Made by a program: the position numbers and the translations under genes
Shown here: piece by piece, positions 1 to 7,469 of the stretch
Numbering within the stretch: position 1 is the stretch's first letter
Layout: each line of letters begins with the position of its first letter
Source of the DNA: CAINEC01 sp046073825
Lineage (GTDB): Bacteria > Bacteroidota > Bacteroidia > AKYH767-A > OLB10
Assembly: GCA_046073825.1 (NCBI GenBank)
Contig: JBJTMY010000007.1
Coordinates: 1 to 15,960, forward strand
Length of the DNA stretch: 15,960 nt
Direction: 5' to 3'
Notes under the pieces: generated by a model
Databases searched by the model: none
The model's input: the letters and a program-made list of their open reading frames with translations, nothing else
Told to the model about the DNA's origin: nothing

Positions 1-3000
1 GCAATTTGTCAAAATCAGTCAGCTACCTTAACAGCATCTAGTACAGATACTGCTTACGCTTATACTTGGAATGGTGGATTAGGAACGGGTGCTTCTGTAA
101 CTGTTTCTCCAATGTCTACAACTACTTACAATGTTACTGCATACAATACAACTACTGGTTGTGGAGCTACGCAAGCATATACGGTAACCGTAAACATTCT
201 TCCAACAACTCCTGTAATCACTGCATCAACAGCGGTATTATGTCCAGGTAATGCAACTACATTAACGGCAACATCGATTGTAAATGGACCTCAAACAGAT
301 CCAGGTTCATCGGCTGGTAACCCGGCATTCTCATCAACTGCTGATGAAGAATTGTTCAATGTAACGTTCGGAACATTAAATAATTCATCAACATGTTCAT
401 CAGTAGCTCCAGGACCAGGGTCAGTAAATAGTTCTTATAACAACTATACAACTTCAGTTCCTGCTCCAAACGTAGCTAGAGGAACGGCAGTAAATGGTTC
501 GGTAACTATTGGATATTGTGCCGCAAATACTTACAGTAATATTTGCGCGGTATATATCGATTATAACCGTAACGGATTATTTACAGATGCAGGTGAATTA
601 GCATACCAAACTGCGTATGGCACTTCATTATTAACAGGAACGGCCTATCCGTTCACTGTAAATATTCCTTCAACTGCATCATTAGGAGTAACACGTATGC
701 GTGTAGTTGTTTATGAATCATCTATTGTTCCTACTCCTACACAAACAGGATCATGGGGTGAAGGTGAAGATTACCTAGTAAATATTACTGGTATTACTTC
801 CTCATACAACTGGTCAACTGGTCAAACAGGTGCTAGTGTATCAGTAACACCAGTAGCAGGTGCGAATACTTATACAGTTACTGCAACTTCATCTGCAGGT
901 TGCGTATCGCCAGTAGGTACTTACACTATTACAACTAACCCAGCTCCGGCTCCAGTATTATCTGCTACAGATACTACCTTGTGTGCTCCAAGTTCAATTG
1001 ATATTTACGCAGTTGATAATGGTGCTTATGCAAGTTCAGGATACCCAGCAGGAACATTAGTTGAATGGTTAGGATACGGTGCTTCTGGTCAACCACAAAC
1101 AACTCCAATCAACTCTTCGCAAGGTTCTACCTTCCAAGCTAAGGTTACATTACCTTCTGGATGTTATGCAAACTCTAACGTAGTAACAGTTACAACGCGT
1201 GACATCGTTGTTGTACCTACTATTACCCCAGCAGCTTGCGGAGTTAGCAATGGTAAAGTTGTTGCGCAAATTGCAAGTGCTCCAGCGGCTCCTTACAATT
1301 ATGTATGGACAGATGGAACAAATACAGTTCGTAACGTAACTTCATCTAGCACGAAAGATTCAATTTCAGGATTAGCTCCAGGAACTTACTACTTATCAGT
1401 TTATGATAATCAAGGTGGTGCATTGAGCTGTTCTGCAACAAATCTTGCTTATACAGTGGGTGGTTCAACACCTCCGGTATTATCTGCTACATCATCTAAC
1501 ATTACATGTAATGCATCAGGTGATGGAACAGTAGGTGTAACTATCTTAAGTGGAGGAGCTGCTCCATTCACTTATAGCTGGTCAAACGGAAGTTCAGCAA
1601 CAAGTCAATTAAATGTGGCTGCTGGTACATATACAGTAACGGTATCGGATGTTTATGGATGTAGTTCAACTGCTTCTGTAACGGTAACTGAGCCTGCTGC
1701 AATTACAGCAACTGAAACAATTACTCAACCTTGTGTTAACGGTACTAACGGAGCTGTTGCGTTAAGCGTAGCTGGTGGAACTGGTACAACATCGGTAGAG
1801 TGGTATGATGGATCATTCACTCAATTTGCAACTGGAACATCTATTTCAGGTGTTGGAGCGGGTGATTACTACGCATTAATTACTGATGCTAACGCTTGTA
1901 CTTACATTGGTCAGTACACAGTAACTGAAACTGGTGGAACGTTTACTACAACGGCATCGGCTTGTGACAGTTATGTATGGTCTCAAACTGGTCAGACCTA
2001 TTCTGCAAGTGGATCATATACATCAACAGTTGGATGTGATAACTATGTATTGAACTTAACAGTTACTGCTTCATCAAGCAATACAACTAGTGTTTCAGCA
2101 TGTGGAAGTTATACTTGGTCTGTGGATGGCAACAGCTATACACAATCAGGAACATATACTTCAATTTCAGGATGTCATACTGAGTACTTGAACTTAACAA
2201 TCTTAAATGTTGCTGTAAGCGGAATCGCTCCGTCAACTGGAGCAATTGGAAGTACAGTGGTTATCAGCGGTGCTGATTTCACAGGTGCAACTGGCGTTTC
2301 ATTCAACGGAACAGCAGCAACAAGCTTTACTGTAAATAGCAATGGTCAAATTACGGCGACAGTTCCAGCAGGAACAACTACTGGTCCTGTAACTGTGTCA
2401 GTTGGCCAATGTTCTGCGACATCTAGCGGAAACTTTACAGTTGTTTCAAGTTCAACACTTAACTTAAAGGCATATATTCAAGGATACTATGCAGGAAGTG
2501 GAGCAATGACTTCTGTGTTAGCAAATGAAGGAATAAGCTTAAATACTGACGAAGTGGATACAATTACAGTTGAATTATATGACGCAGCAACGGGTGCTTC
2601 TCTTGAAGCATCTGCACAAGGCGTACTTATGACAGACGGTACCGTATCATTAAGCTTACCTGGATCAGTGGTAGGAAATGACTACTACATTGCGGTTAAA
2701 CATAGAAATACAGTTGCAACATGGTCTGCAAGCGCGGTAACATTTGCTTCAACTACTTCTTACGATTTCACTACAGCGGCTTCTCAAGCTTATGGTGATA
2801 ATATGATTGAAGTTGAAACAGGGGTATTCGCAATGTACACAGGTGATATTAACCAAGACGAGTATGTGGATCCTTATGATTATTCAGTATATGGTGATGA
2901 CAATAATAACTTCGCAACAGGTTATTATAACACTGACTTAAACGGTGATGGATTTGTTGATCCTTATGATTATTCAATCTACGGAGATAACAACAACAAT

Positions 3001-3024
3001 TTCATAATGTCAATGCATCCATAA
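1..3024 (+). CDS. Giant modular surface/secreted protein, C-terminal part, with dockerin-like tail (5' end outside window)
   Basis: The reading frame is open from the first base, so the true start lies upstream; 1007 residues are visible. The ATG at 112 is internal. Modules in order, numbered from base 1: Ig-like sequence; a GEVED-type domain at about residues 115-264, ending in the motif W-GEGEDY; three SprB-like repeats at about 403-643; two copies of a roughly 36-residue Cys-SYxW module (653-734); an IPT/TIG domain (738-815); a beta-rich segment beginning LNLKAYIQGYY (820-930); and two dockerin-like calcium loops (D949 to D960 and D979 to D990). It ends in MHP. Families of this kind are extracellular adhesins or matrix proteins, so this is probably exported, but the signal peptide is not in view. 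No canonical T9SS type A sorting domain is seen; the dockerin-like module sits where one would normally be. The first loop has Glu in place of the usual Gly. No catalytic domain is seen and the ligand is unknown. Confidence 0.85.
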   Translation, partial: AICQNQSATLTASSTDTAYAYTWNGGLGTGASVTVSPMSTTTYNVTAYNTTTGCGATQAYTVTVNILPTTPVITASTAVLCPGNATTLTATSIVNGPQTDPGSSAGNPAFSSTADEELFNVTFGTLNNSSTCSSVAPGPGSVNSSYNNYTTSVPAPNVARGTAVNGSVTIGYCAANTYSNICAVYIDYNRNGLFTDAGELAYQTAYGTSLLTGTAYPFTVNIPSTASLGVTRMRVVVYESSIVPTPTQTGSWGEGEDYLVNITGITSSYNWSTGQTGASVSVTPVAGANTYTVTATSSAGCVSPVGTYTITTNPAPAPVLSATDTTLCAPSSIDIYAVDNGAYASSGYPAGTLVEWLGYGASGQPQTTPINSSQGSTFQAKVTLPSGCYANSNVVTVTTRDIVVVPTITPAACGVSNGKVVAQIASAPAAPYNYVWTDGTNTVRNVTSSSTKDSISGLAPGTYYLSVYDNQGGALSCSATNLAYTVGGSTPPVLSATSSNITCNASGDGTVGVTILSGGAAPFTYSWSNGSSATSQLNVAAGTYTVTVSDVYGCSSTASVTVTEPAAITATETITQPCVNGTNGAVALSVAGGTGTTSVEWYDGSFTQFATGTSISGVGAGDYYALITDANACTYIGQYTVTETGGTFTTTASACDSYVWSQTGQTYSASGSYTSTVGCDNYVLNLTVTASSSNTTSVSACGSYTWSVDGNSYTQSGTYTSISGCHTEYLNLTILNVAVSGIAPSTGAIGSTVVISGADFTGATGVSFNGTAATSFTVNSNGQITATVPAGTTTGPVTVSVGQCSATSSGNFTVVSSSTLNLKAYIQGYYAGSGAMTSVLANEGISLNTDEVDTITVELYDAATGASLEASAQGVLMTDGTVSLSLPGSVVGNDYYIAVKHRNTVATWSASAVTFASTTSYDFTTAASQAYGDNMIEVETGVFAMYTGDINQDEYVDPYDYSVYGDDNNNFATGYYNTDLNGDGFVDPYDYSIYGDNNNNFIMSMHP
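1957..2202 (+). repeat. Two copies of a 36-residue Cys-SYxW protein repeat
   Basis: Two adjacent copies (1957-2064 and 2095-2202) share the pattern A-C-x-SYxW, then Q or S-Y, then SGxYTS, G-C, and a closing LNLT. Two related copies lie in the third gene at 4334-4441 and 4634-4744, so the module has spread between neighbouring genes. The paired cysteines in each copy could form a disulfide; this is inferred, not shown. Confidence 0.75.
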
Positions 3025-3040
3025 AATTAATATCGGTGAA

Positions 3041-3062
3041 GGGGAGAGGTTATACTCTCCCC
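3041..3062 (+). terminator. GC-rich hairpin after the giant gene (weak terminator or mRNA-protecting stem)
   Basis: A perfect 8-bp stem (GGGGAGAG at 3041-3048 with CTCTCCCC at 3055-3062) and a 6-base loop lie 16 bases after the stop codon. There is no T run behind it, so it is not a classical rho-independent terminator. It could be a partial terminator or a 3' stabilising stem between the giant gene and the small gene that follows. Confidence 0.45.
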
Positions 3063-3102
3063 CCAACTGATAATGATTACTTAACAATATTTAGATTGTA
3101 CT

Positions 3103-3414
3103 ATGAAAAGAATAGTTTTAATTTGTTTAGGTTTGTTGATTGGTCAATTTGCGAATGCGCAAACATCCACCAACAATGCATACGCTGACAACCAAGCTGA
3201 GGTAGAACCAGGAGTTTTTGCGATTTACTCAGGAGATATTAACCAAGACGGTTATATCGATCCGTTTGATTATTCCATCTTGCAAACAGATATATTAACT
3301 TTTGCATTTGGATACGTCGATTCAGATTTAAATGGTGATGGCTATGTTGACCCGTACGATTATGCTATCTATCAGCAAAACAGTTTAAATTTTGTAAGTT
3401 CAATACATCCTTAA
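3103..3414 (+). CDS. Small secreted stand-alone dockerin-like calcium-binding protein
   Basis: A 103-residue protein with a clear signal peptide: K2-R3, a hydrophobic core at residues 4-15, and a likely signal peptidase I cut after ANA at residue 19. The mature part of about 84 residues is almost only two F-hand loops of dockerin type I form. Loop 1 uses D45, N47, D49, D53 and D56; loop 2 uses D75, N77, D79, D83 and D86. Each is followed by a conserved Tyr and a short helix-like stretch. Residues 26-103 align without gaps to the last 78 residues of the upstream giant protein, with 49 identities counted by eye, and both end in HP. No catalytic domain, lipobox or T9SS domain is seen. It lies 78 bases after the giant gene and 22 bases before the next one, so the three may be co-transcribed. 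Secretion and calcium binding are well supported by sequence; the partner is unknown. It could be a free ligand for a surface receptor, a decoy for the giant protein, or a decayed remnant of a longer gene. Confidence 0.8.
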   Translation: MKRIVLICLGLLIGQFANAQTSTNNAYADNQAEVEPGVFAIYSGDINQDGYIDPFDYSILQTDILTFAFGYVDSDLNGDGYVDPYDYAIYQQNSLNFVSSIHP

Positions 3415-3436
3415 AAAAAATAATCCAAATTATAAT

Positions 3437-6400
3437 ATGAAAAACACTACAAAATTAATGAGCATCAAGGGAATGGTTATTCTCTTCGTGCTAATGTTTA
3501 CGAGTGTGACGCAGATGTTTGCGACTGCTGTTGGGGGATATACATTCACTCAATGTGGAGCAGGAGCTAACTACATCGAGTTCCAGTTAAACCTGACGAA
3601 CTCGAGTACTGCTAGCGAGGTACTATACCTTGTTACTGCATCACCAATTCGTATTAATCATGCAGCGGGTATCGTTCCAGCAGGGACCAATACCTTTACC
3701 TTTGCTTATGTAGCAGGATCTGCAGATGCATCTGTAGCCCCATTGTATGCTACATTAGGTACGTCTTACAACACATCATATACGGCTGCTAGTCGCTTGA
3801 TGCAAGTAACACACTCCTCTACAGTATTAGGAAACTCAGCTGCTGCGGTGAATTGCCCGATTCAGCCAGGTGCAACCGTAAGTTGTGGTAAATTTCGTTT
3901 AACAATTACCAACACTAACTTTATTTCTGGTCAGTCTGCGAGTTTAGCTTGGGTAACTACATCAGGTTTTACTGCTTATGTAGGAACATCTACTACAGTA
4001 ACAAACTTTAATACAACAACTAATCGTACATTAGGAACTCCTTGTTCAATTACCATTCCTTCTACTTGTACTGCTCCATCATTATCTTCTATTGTTGGAA
4101 ATCAATCATGTTCTAACGTGAATGATGGTTCAATTGATTTAACAGCTTCTAACGGATCTCCGGCACCAACATTTGCATGGTCTGGTCCTAACGGCTTTAG
4201 TGCTACAACTGAAGATTTAACTGGATTAGCTCCAGGATCATATACAGTGGTTGCTTCTTCAGGTTCCTGTACTGCAAGTGGTACTTACAACGTAGGTGCG
4301 GGTGCTACAGCTAATACTTACACGAACTCAGTTACTGCTTGTCAGTCGTACACTTGGTCTAAAAATGGACAAACGTACACGCAATCGGGTAGCTACACTT
4401 CGGTATCTGGATGTAATACGGATATCTTGAATTTAACAATCAATCAAGCACCTGCTCAACCAACAGTTGCTTGTTATGAAACTGCAACATTCAATTCTTC
4501 AACATGTCAGTGGGATGTAACAGGAACACAACCTGCGCAACCAACATTAGCTTGTTATGAAACAGCTAACTTCAACACAACAACTTGTCAATGGAATGTT
4601 ACAGGATCACCTTCAGCTGCAATCGTAACAACTGCAACAGGATGTGATAATTACACATGGTCGGCTAACGGTACCGTATATACGCAATCAGGAACGTATA
4701 ATTATAACGCTAATTGTCAAGATTATTCGCTAGTCTTAACAATTAATACTTCAACAGTATATTATCAAGATGCTGATGGAGACGGTTATGGAAACTCAAA
4801 TAGTACTACAGCTGCTTGTAACGGTGTTCCTGTTGGTTATGCGATTCTTGGTGGTGACTGTTCAGATAATAATGCGAATATTCATCCGAATGCTATTGAG
4901 ATTTGTGGTAATGGAATTGATGATAATTGTGATGGAAATATTGATGAAGGATGCGGTTGTACAAATCCTCCAACAGCTAATGCAGGTTCAAATTTATCGG
5001 TATGTGTAGGAAGTAATGTTTCATTAAATGGAACAATTGGCGGCAGCGCATCTAATGCAACATGGTCAACAAATGGTACAGGATCTTTTAGTCCATCTGC
5101 GAATGTTTTAAATGCAACATATATTCCATCTGCTGCTGATTATATTAGTGGAACAACGACAATTACATTATCTACCAATGCAGCGGGTTCTTGTCCTGCA
5201 GCAACTAGTTCAATGAATGTAACATTTATTCCTGTTCCGGCAGCTCCTGGTGCAATTGCTGGGACAACTTCTTATTGTAATCCAGGTTCGGCGTTATACA
5301 CTTATTCAATAGCGCCTGTTTCAGGAGCTAGTTCATACACTTGGTCAACTTCAGCAGGTGTAACAATTGTTGGTAACGCAACTGGTTCGTCTGTGCAAGT
5401 GAAATTTGTTGATTCCTATGTACAAGTTGGATTAAATGCAACAATTTCAGTTACTCCTAATAATAGTAATGGTTGTTTCAATGCAACAGCTTCAAGCATT
5501 AATGTATCAGCAGCAGTAGCAGCTCCAGTTACACCTCCATCCATTTCTGGTCCTGATAGGGCATGTGTAGGCGATGTTTATACCTATTCAATCTCTTTAG
5601 TGGCAAGGGCAGCAACTTATAATTGGACAATGCCAACAGGCGCTACAATTGTCAGTGGAATTGGAACTAATGTGATTTCTGTTTCCTACGGACCTTCATT
5701 CACTGGAGGAAATATTTCGGTAACTGCAAGTAATTTATGCGGAACAAGTTCGGCACGTACAAGAACCGTTTCTTTAAATTATTTATCAGCTCCTGGAATT
5801 ATCACTGGACCAATTGATGGATTATGTAATACATCTAATGTTACTTATTCTGTTTCCCCAATGTCTGGTGTGAATTCTTATAATTGGTCTGTTCCAGCAG
5901 GAGCATCTATCGTGAGTGGAGCAGGTACGAATGCAATCATAGTTAATTTCGGTGGGTCATTTACGAGCGGTAATGTATCTGTAGCTGCAACAAATGGATG
6001 TGGTAGCGGGTCTGCTCGTAGCTTAGCTGTTAAGTCAACTCCTGCAATTCCTTCTGCCATTAGTGGTCCTGTTACAGCTTGTATCAATAGCACCCAAACG
6101 TATTCTACAACTACCGTTCAGGGAGCAACGTCATATACATGGACAGTTCCTGGAGGTGCAATCATTAATGCTGGTCAAGGTTCGAAAATTATTAATATGA
6201 CGTTTGGCTCTGTTGCCTCTGCAAATGGTATCGTTACTGTAAAAGCATCCAATGCTTGTGGAATATCAAACGTGCGCGTGTTGGCTGTTGTATCAACTGT
6301 TTGTCCGCGTATTGGAGAAGGAACTTCATTGTCAACAATTGCCTATCCAAATCCAGCTCATACGAATTTAACAATTGAGTTTACAGCAGAACTATCACAG

Positions 6401-6577
6401 GATGTTATCATGTCTTTGCGTGATGCTTCTGGTCGCGTCGTTTATAATGAATCGAAATCGGTTTTGATGGGCGCTAATTCCAATACAATTGATGTTTCGT
6501 CTTTTGCAAAAGGAGTTTATTTATTGCAGGTTCAATCGAATAGTGTTTCAGAAACAATTCGAGTTGTTGTCGAATAA
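3437..6577 (+). CDS. T9SS-exported repeat protein with MopE-like metal-binding motif and PKD-like domains
   Basis: 1046 residues. An N-terminal signal peptide (hydrophobic residues 12-25, likely cut after MFA at 29) is followed by a unique domain to about 205 and a SprB-like repeat (211-290). Next come a Cys-SYxW module (300-335), two 27-residue repeats (339-392) and a second Cys-SYxW module (400-436). A MopE-like motif (442-506) has DADGDGYGN and a Cys-rich ICGNGIDDNCDG core. An Ig-like domain (508-602) is followed by four PKD-like repeats starting at about 604, 700, 786 and 872. The end is a T9SS type A sorting domain (969-1046) with the YPNP motif and a G-x-Y-L-L-Q-V core. Known family behaviour is export through the outer membrane by T9SS with cleavage of the tail and surface attachment or release. 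An adhesin or matrix role is inferred; no enzyme domain is seen. Asn and Tyr codon choice changes abruptly near the MopE motif. Confidence 0.9.
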   Translation: MKNTTKLMSIKGMVILFVLMFTSVTQMFATAVGGYTFTQCGAGANYIEFQLNLTNSSTASEVLYLVTASPIRINHAAGIVPAGTNTFTFAYVAGSADASVAPLYATLGTSYNTSYTAASRLMQVTHSSTVLGNSAAAVNCPIQPGATVSCGKFRLTITNTNFISGQSASLAWVTTSGFTAYVGTSTTVTNFNTTTNRTLGTPCSITIPSTCTAPSLSSIVGNQSCSNVNDGSIDLTASNGSPAPTFAWSGPNGFSATTEDLTGLAPGSYTVVASSGSCTASGTYNVGAGATANTYTNSVTACQSYTWSKNGQTYTQSGSYTSVSGCNTDILNLTINQAPAQPTVACYETATFNSSTCQWDVTGTQPAQPTLACYETANFNTTTCQWNVTGSPSAAIVTTATGCDNYTWSANGTVYTQSGTYNYNANCQDYSLVLTINTSTVYYQDADGDGYGNSNSTTAACNGVPVGYAILGGDCSDNNANIHPNAIEICGNGIDDNCDGNIDEGCGCTNPPTANAGSNLSVCVGSNVSLNGTIGGSASNATWSTNGTGSFSPSANVLNATYIPSAADYISGTTTITLSTNAAGSCPAATSSMNVTFIPVPAAPGAIAGTTSYCNPGSALYTYSIAPVSGASSYTWSTSAGVTIVGNATGSSVQVKFVDSYVQVGLNATISVTPNNSNGCFNATASSINVSAAVAAPVTPPSISGPDRACVGDVYTYSISLVARAATYNWTMPTGATIVSGIGTNVISVSYGPSFTGGNISVTASNLCGTSSARTRTVSLNYLSAPGIITGPIDGLCNTSNVTYSVSPMSGVNSYNWSVPAGASIVSGAGTNAIIVNFGGSFTSGNVSVAATNGCGSGSARSLAVKSTPAIPSAISGPVTACINSTQTYSTTTVQGATSYTWTVPGGAIINAGQGSKIINMTFGSVASANGIVTVKASNACGISNVRVLAVVSTVCPRIGEGTSLSTIAYPNPAHTNLTIEFTAELSQDVIMSLRDASGRVVYNESKSVLMGANSNTIDVSSFAKGVYLLQVQSNSVSETIRVVVE
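4334..4441 (+). repeat. Cys-SYTW protein module, third copy in window
   Basis: This encodes the same pattern as the two copies at 1957-2202: A-C-Q-SYTW, then QTYTQSGSYTS, then G-C, closing with LNLTI. It resembles the copy at 2095-2202 more than its in-gene neighbour at 4634-4744, which suggests exchange between genes. Confidence 0.7.
4451..4612 (+). repeat. Tandem 81-bp repeat, two copies (27 residues each)
   Basis: Copies at 4451-4531 and 4532-4612 encode 27-residue units with the shared elements PAQPT, ACYETA, FN, TCQW and VTG. Each unit has two cysteines, which probably pair. Most base differences between copies are at third positions, so the duplication is not recent. The repeat is inside the T9SS-exported gene and preserves frame. 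Confidence 0.75.
4634..4744 (+). repeat. Cys-NYTW protein module, fourth and most diverged copy
   Basis: This has the same layout as the three Cys-SYxW modules: G-C-D-NYTW, VYTQSGTY, C, then LVLTI at the end. It carries NYNAN where the other copies have TSxSG. It sits directly before the MopE-like motif and before the change in codon use. Confidence 0.6.
5246..6294 (+). repeat. Four tandem PKD-like domains
   Basis: Four units start at 5246, 5534, 5792 and 6050, spaced by 96, 86 and 86 residues. Each has a GP/GT...C start, a central YxW(S/T) strand, a G-x-I strand, and an NGC, NAC or NLCG near the end. They are likely beta-sandwich spacers holding the functional part away from the surface attachment point. 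The units are diverged, so this is an old expansion. Confidence 0.75.
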
Positions 6578-6613
6578 TTGAATTTTTTATTCATAACTTT
6601 TTTAAGTTAAAAT

Positions 6614-6652
6614 GAAGAGGGGTGACCGTTTGAGTTGCCCTTCTTCGTTTTT
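6614..6652 (+). terminator. Rho-independent terminator after the T9SS gene
   Basis: A 13-bp stem (6614-6626 with 6634-6646, including three G-T wobbles) encloses a 7-base loop and is followed at once by G and five T. It lies 36 bases after the stop at 6577 and before the next gene, so it separates the surface-protein block from the Fe-S protein gene. Confidence 0.8.
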
Positions 6653-6721
6653 GTAATGTTGGTTTTTCTCCTAGTTGTTTCTACTTGTTTCAATCGATTT
6701 TCAAAGCTGAATTTTTCTTTA

Positions 6722-6729
6722 TACTTTTG
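6722..6729 (+). promoter_or_regulatory. TAnnTTTG -7 promoter element of the LutA-like gene
   Basis: TACTTTTG matches the Bacteroidota sigma-A -7 consensus TAnnTTTG and stands only 6 bases before the ATG at 6736. No good TTG -33 box is seen 17-23 bases upstream. If used, transcription would begin at or within a few bases of the start codon. Confidence 0.5.
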
Positions 6730-6735
6730 ACGACC

Positions 6736-7464
6736 ATGCATTTGAAAGTTGATATTTTTATTCCTTGTCTCGTTGATCAATATTATCCCGATGTAGCTCT
6801 TAACATGATAAAAGTGTTAGAGCGACTTGGATGTGATGTTCAATACAATGTTGAACAAACTTGCTGTGGACGAATTGCTTTTGAAGATGGGTATTGGGAT
6901 CATTGTAAGGAGGTAGGAGAGAAGTTAATAATGGAGTTACAGCATGAACGTTATATTGTTTGTCCTGGTGCAGCATGCACCGCTACCGTAAAATGTCAAT
7001 ATCCTGCATTGTTTCATAATTCATCTTTGCACAATCCTTTTAAGTCGGTACAAAAGCACATGTTTGAGTTGTCAGACTTTTTAGTAAATGTGTTGAATGC
7101 TTCTGATATTGGCGCTAGCTATCCTGCTAAAGCTGTAATGTTTGATGCTTGTAAAGCGTCTCACGATTTGAAAATTAAATCGGCTCCACGTACCCTTTTG
7201 AATAAAGTGAAAGGATTAACAATTGTTGATTGTGCTGCCGCTTTTACTTGTTGTGGTATGAGTGGTGGCTTAGATCGCAATAATGAAAAATTAGCCGTTG
7301 AAATTGGTAGTAAAATTATTCAAAATTTCATGGAGGTAGGAGCGGATACGATTATCTCAACTGATATGGATTGCCTGATGCATTTTGACGCAATTATCAA
7401 GAAAAATAATTGGCCAATGAAAGTAGCTCATATTGCGGATGTACTAGCGAGTGGCTGGAATTAA
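6736..7464 (+). CDS. LutA/YkgE-type two-CCG-domain Fe-S protein
   Basis: 242 residues from the ATG at 6736, which matches the family's usual start (a short strand, then PCLVDQYYP). An upstream in-frame TTG at 6685 would add 17 residues unlike the family. Two cysteine-rich (CCG) domains are visible. The first has C11, the C43-C44-G45 triplet and CPGAAC (76-81). The second has C139 in DACKASHD, C172-C173-G174 and C213 in DMDCLMHF. The family binds an iron-sulfur cofactor and takes part in oxidation of lactate or related 2-hydroxy acids as one subunit of the three-part LutABC system. No lutB or lutC is next to it here: upstream is a terminator and downstream is the convergent eutC. The substrate is therefore uncertain. 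The segment that is often P-S-G-S-C in relatives reads CPGAAC here. Confidence 0.8.
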   Translation: MHLKVDIFIPCLVDQYYPDVALNMIKVLERLGCDVQYNVEQTCCGRIAFEDGYWDHCKEVGEKLIMELQHERYIVCPGAACTATVKCQYPALFHNSSLHNPFKSVQKHMFELSDFLVNVLNASDIGASYPAKAVMFDACKASHDLKIKSAPRTLLNKVKGLTIVDCAAAFTCCGMSGGLDRNNEKLAVEIGSKIIQNFMEVGADTIISTDMDCLMHFDAIIKKNNWPMKVAHIADVLASGWN

Positions 7465-7469
7465 TTTTA

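Noticed and set aside
2842..3411. Cellulosome interpretation of the dockerin-like loops
   Set aside because: No cohesin, carbohydrate-binding module or glycoside hydrolase is present in the window. The loops support calcium binding only.
4770..5009. 79-residue open frame inside the T9SS gene
   Set aside because: It is an out-of-frame shadow of the GAT-rich MopE region, with low-complexity Met/Val/Leu content and no start context.
6685..6735. In-frame TTG start adding 17 residues to the LutA-like protein
   Set aside because: The added residues are unlike the family N-terminus, and the TACTTTTG element at 6722-6729 would place the transcript start after this TTG.
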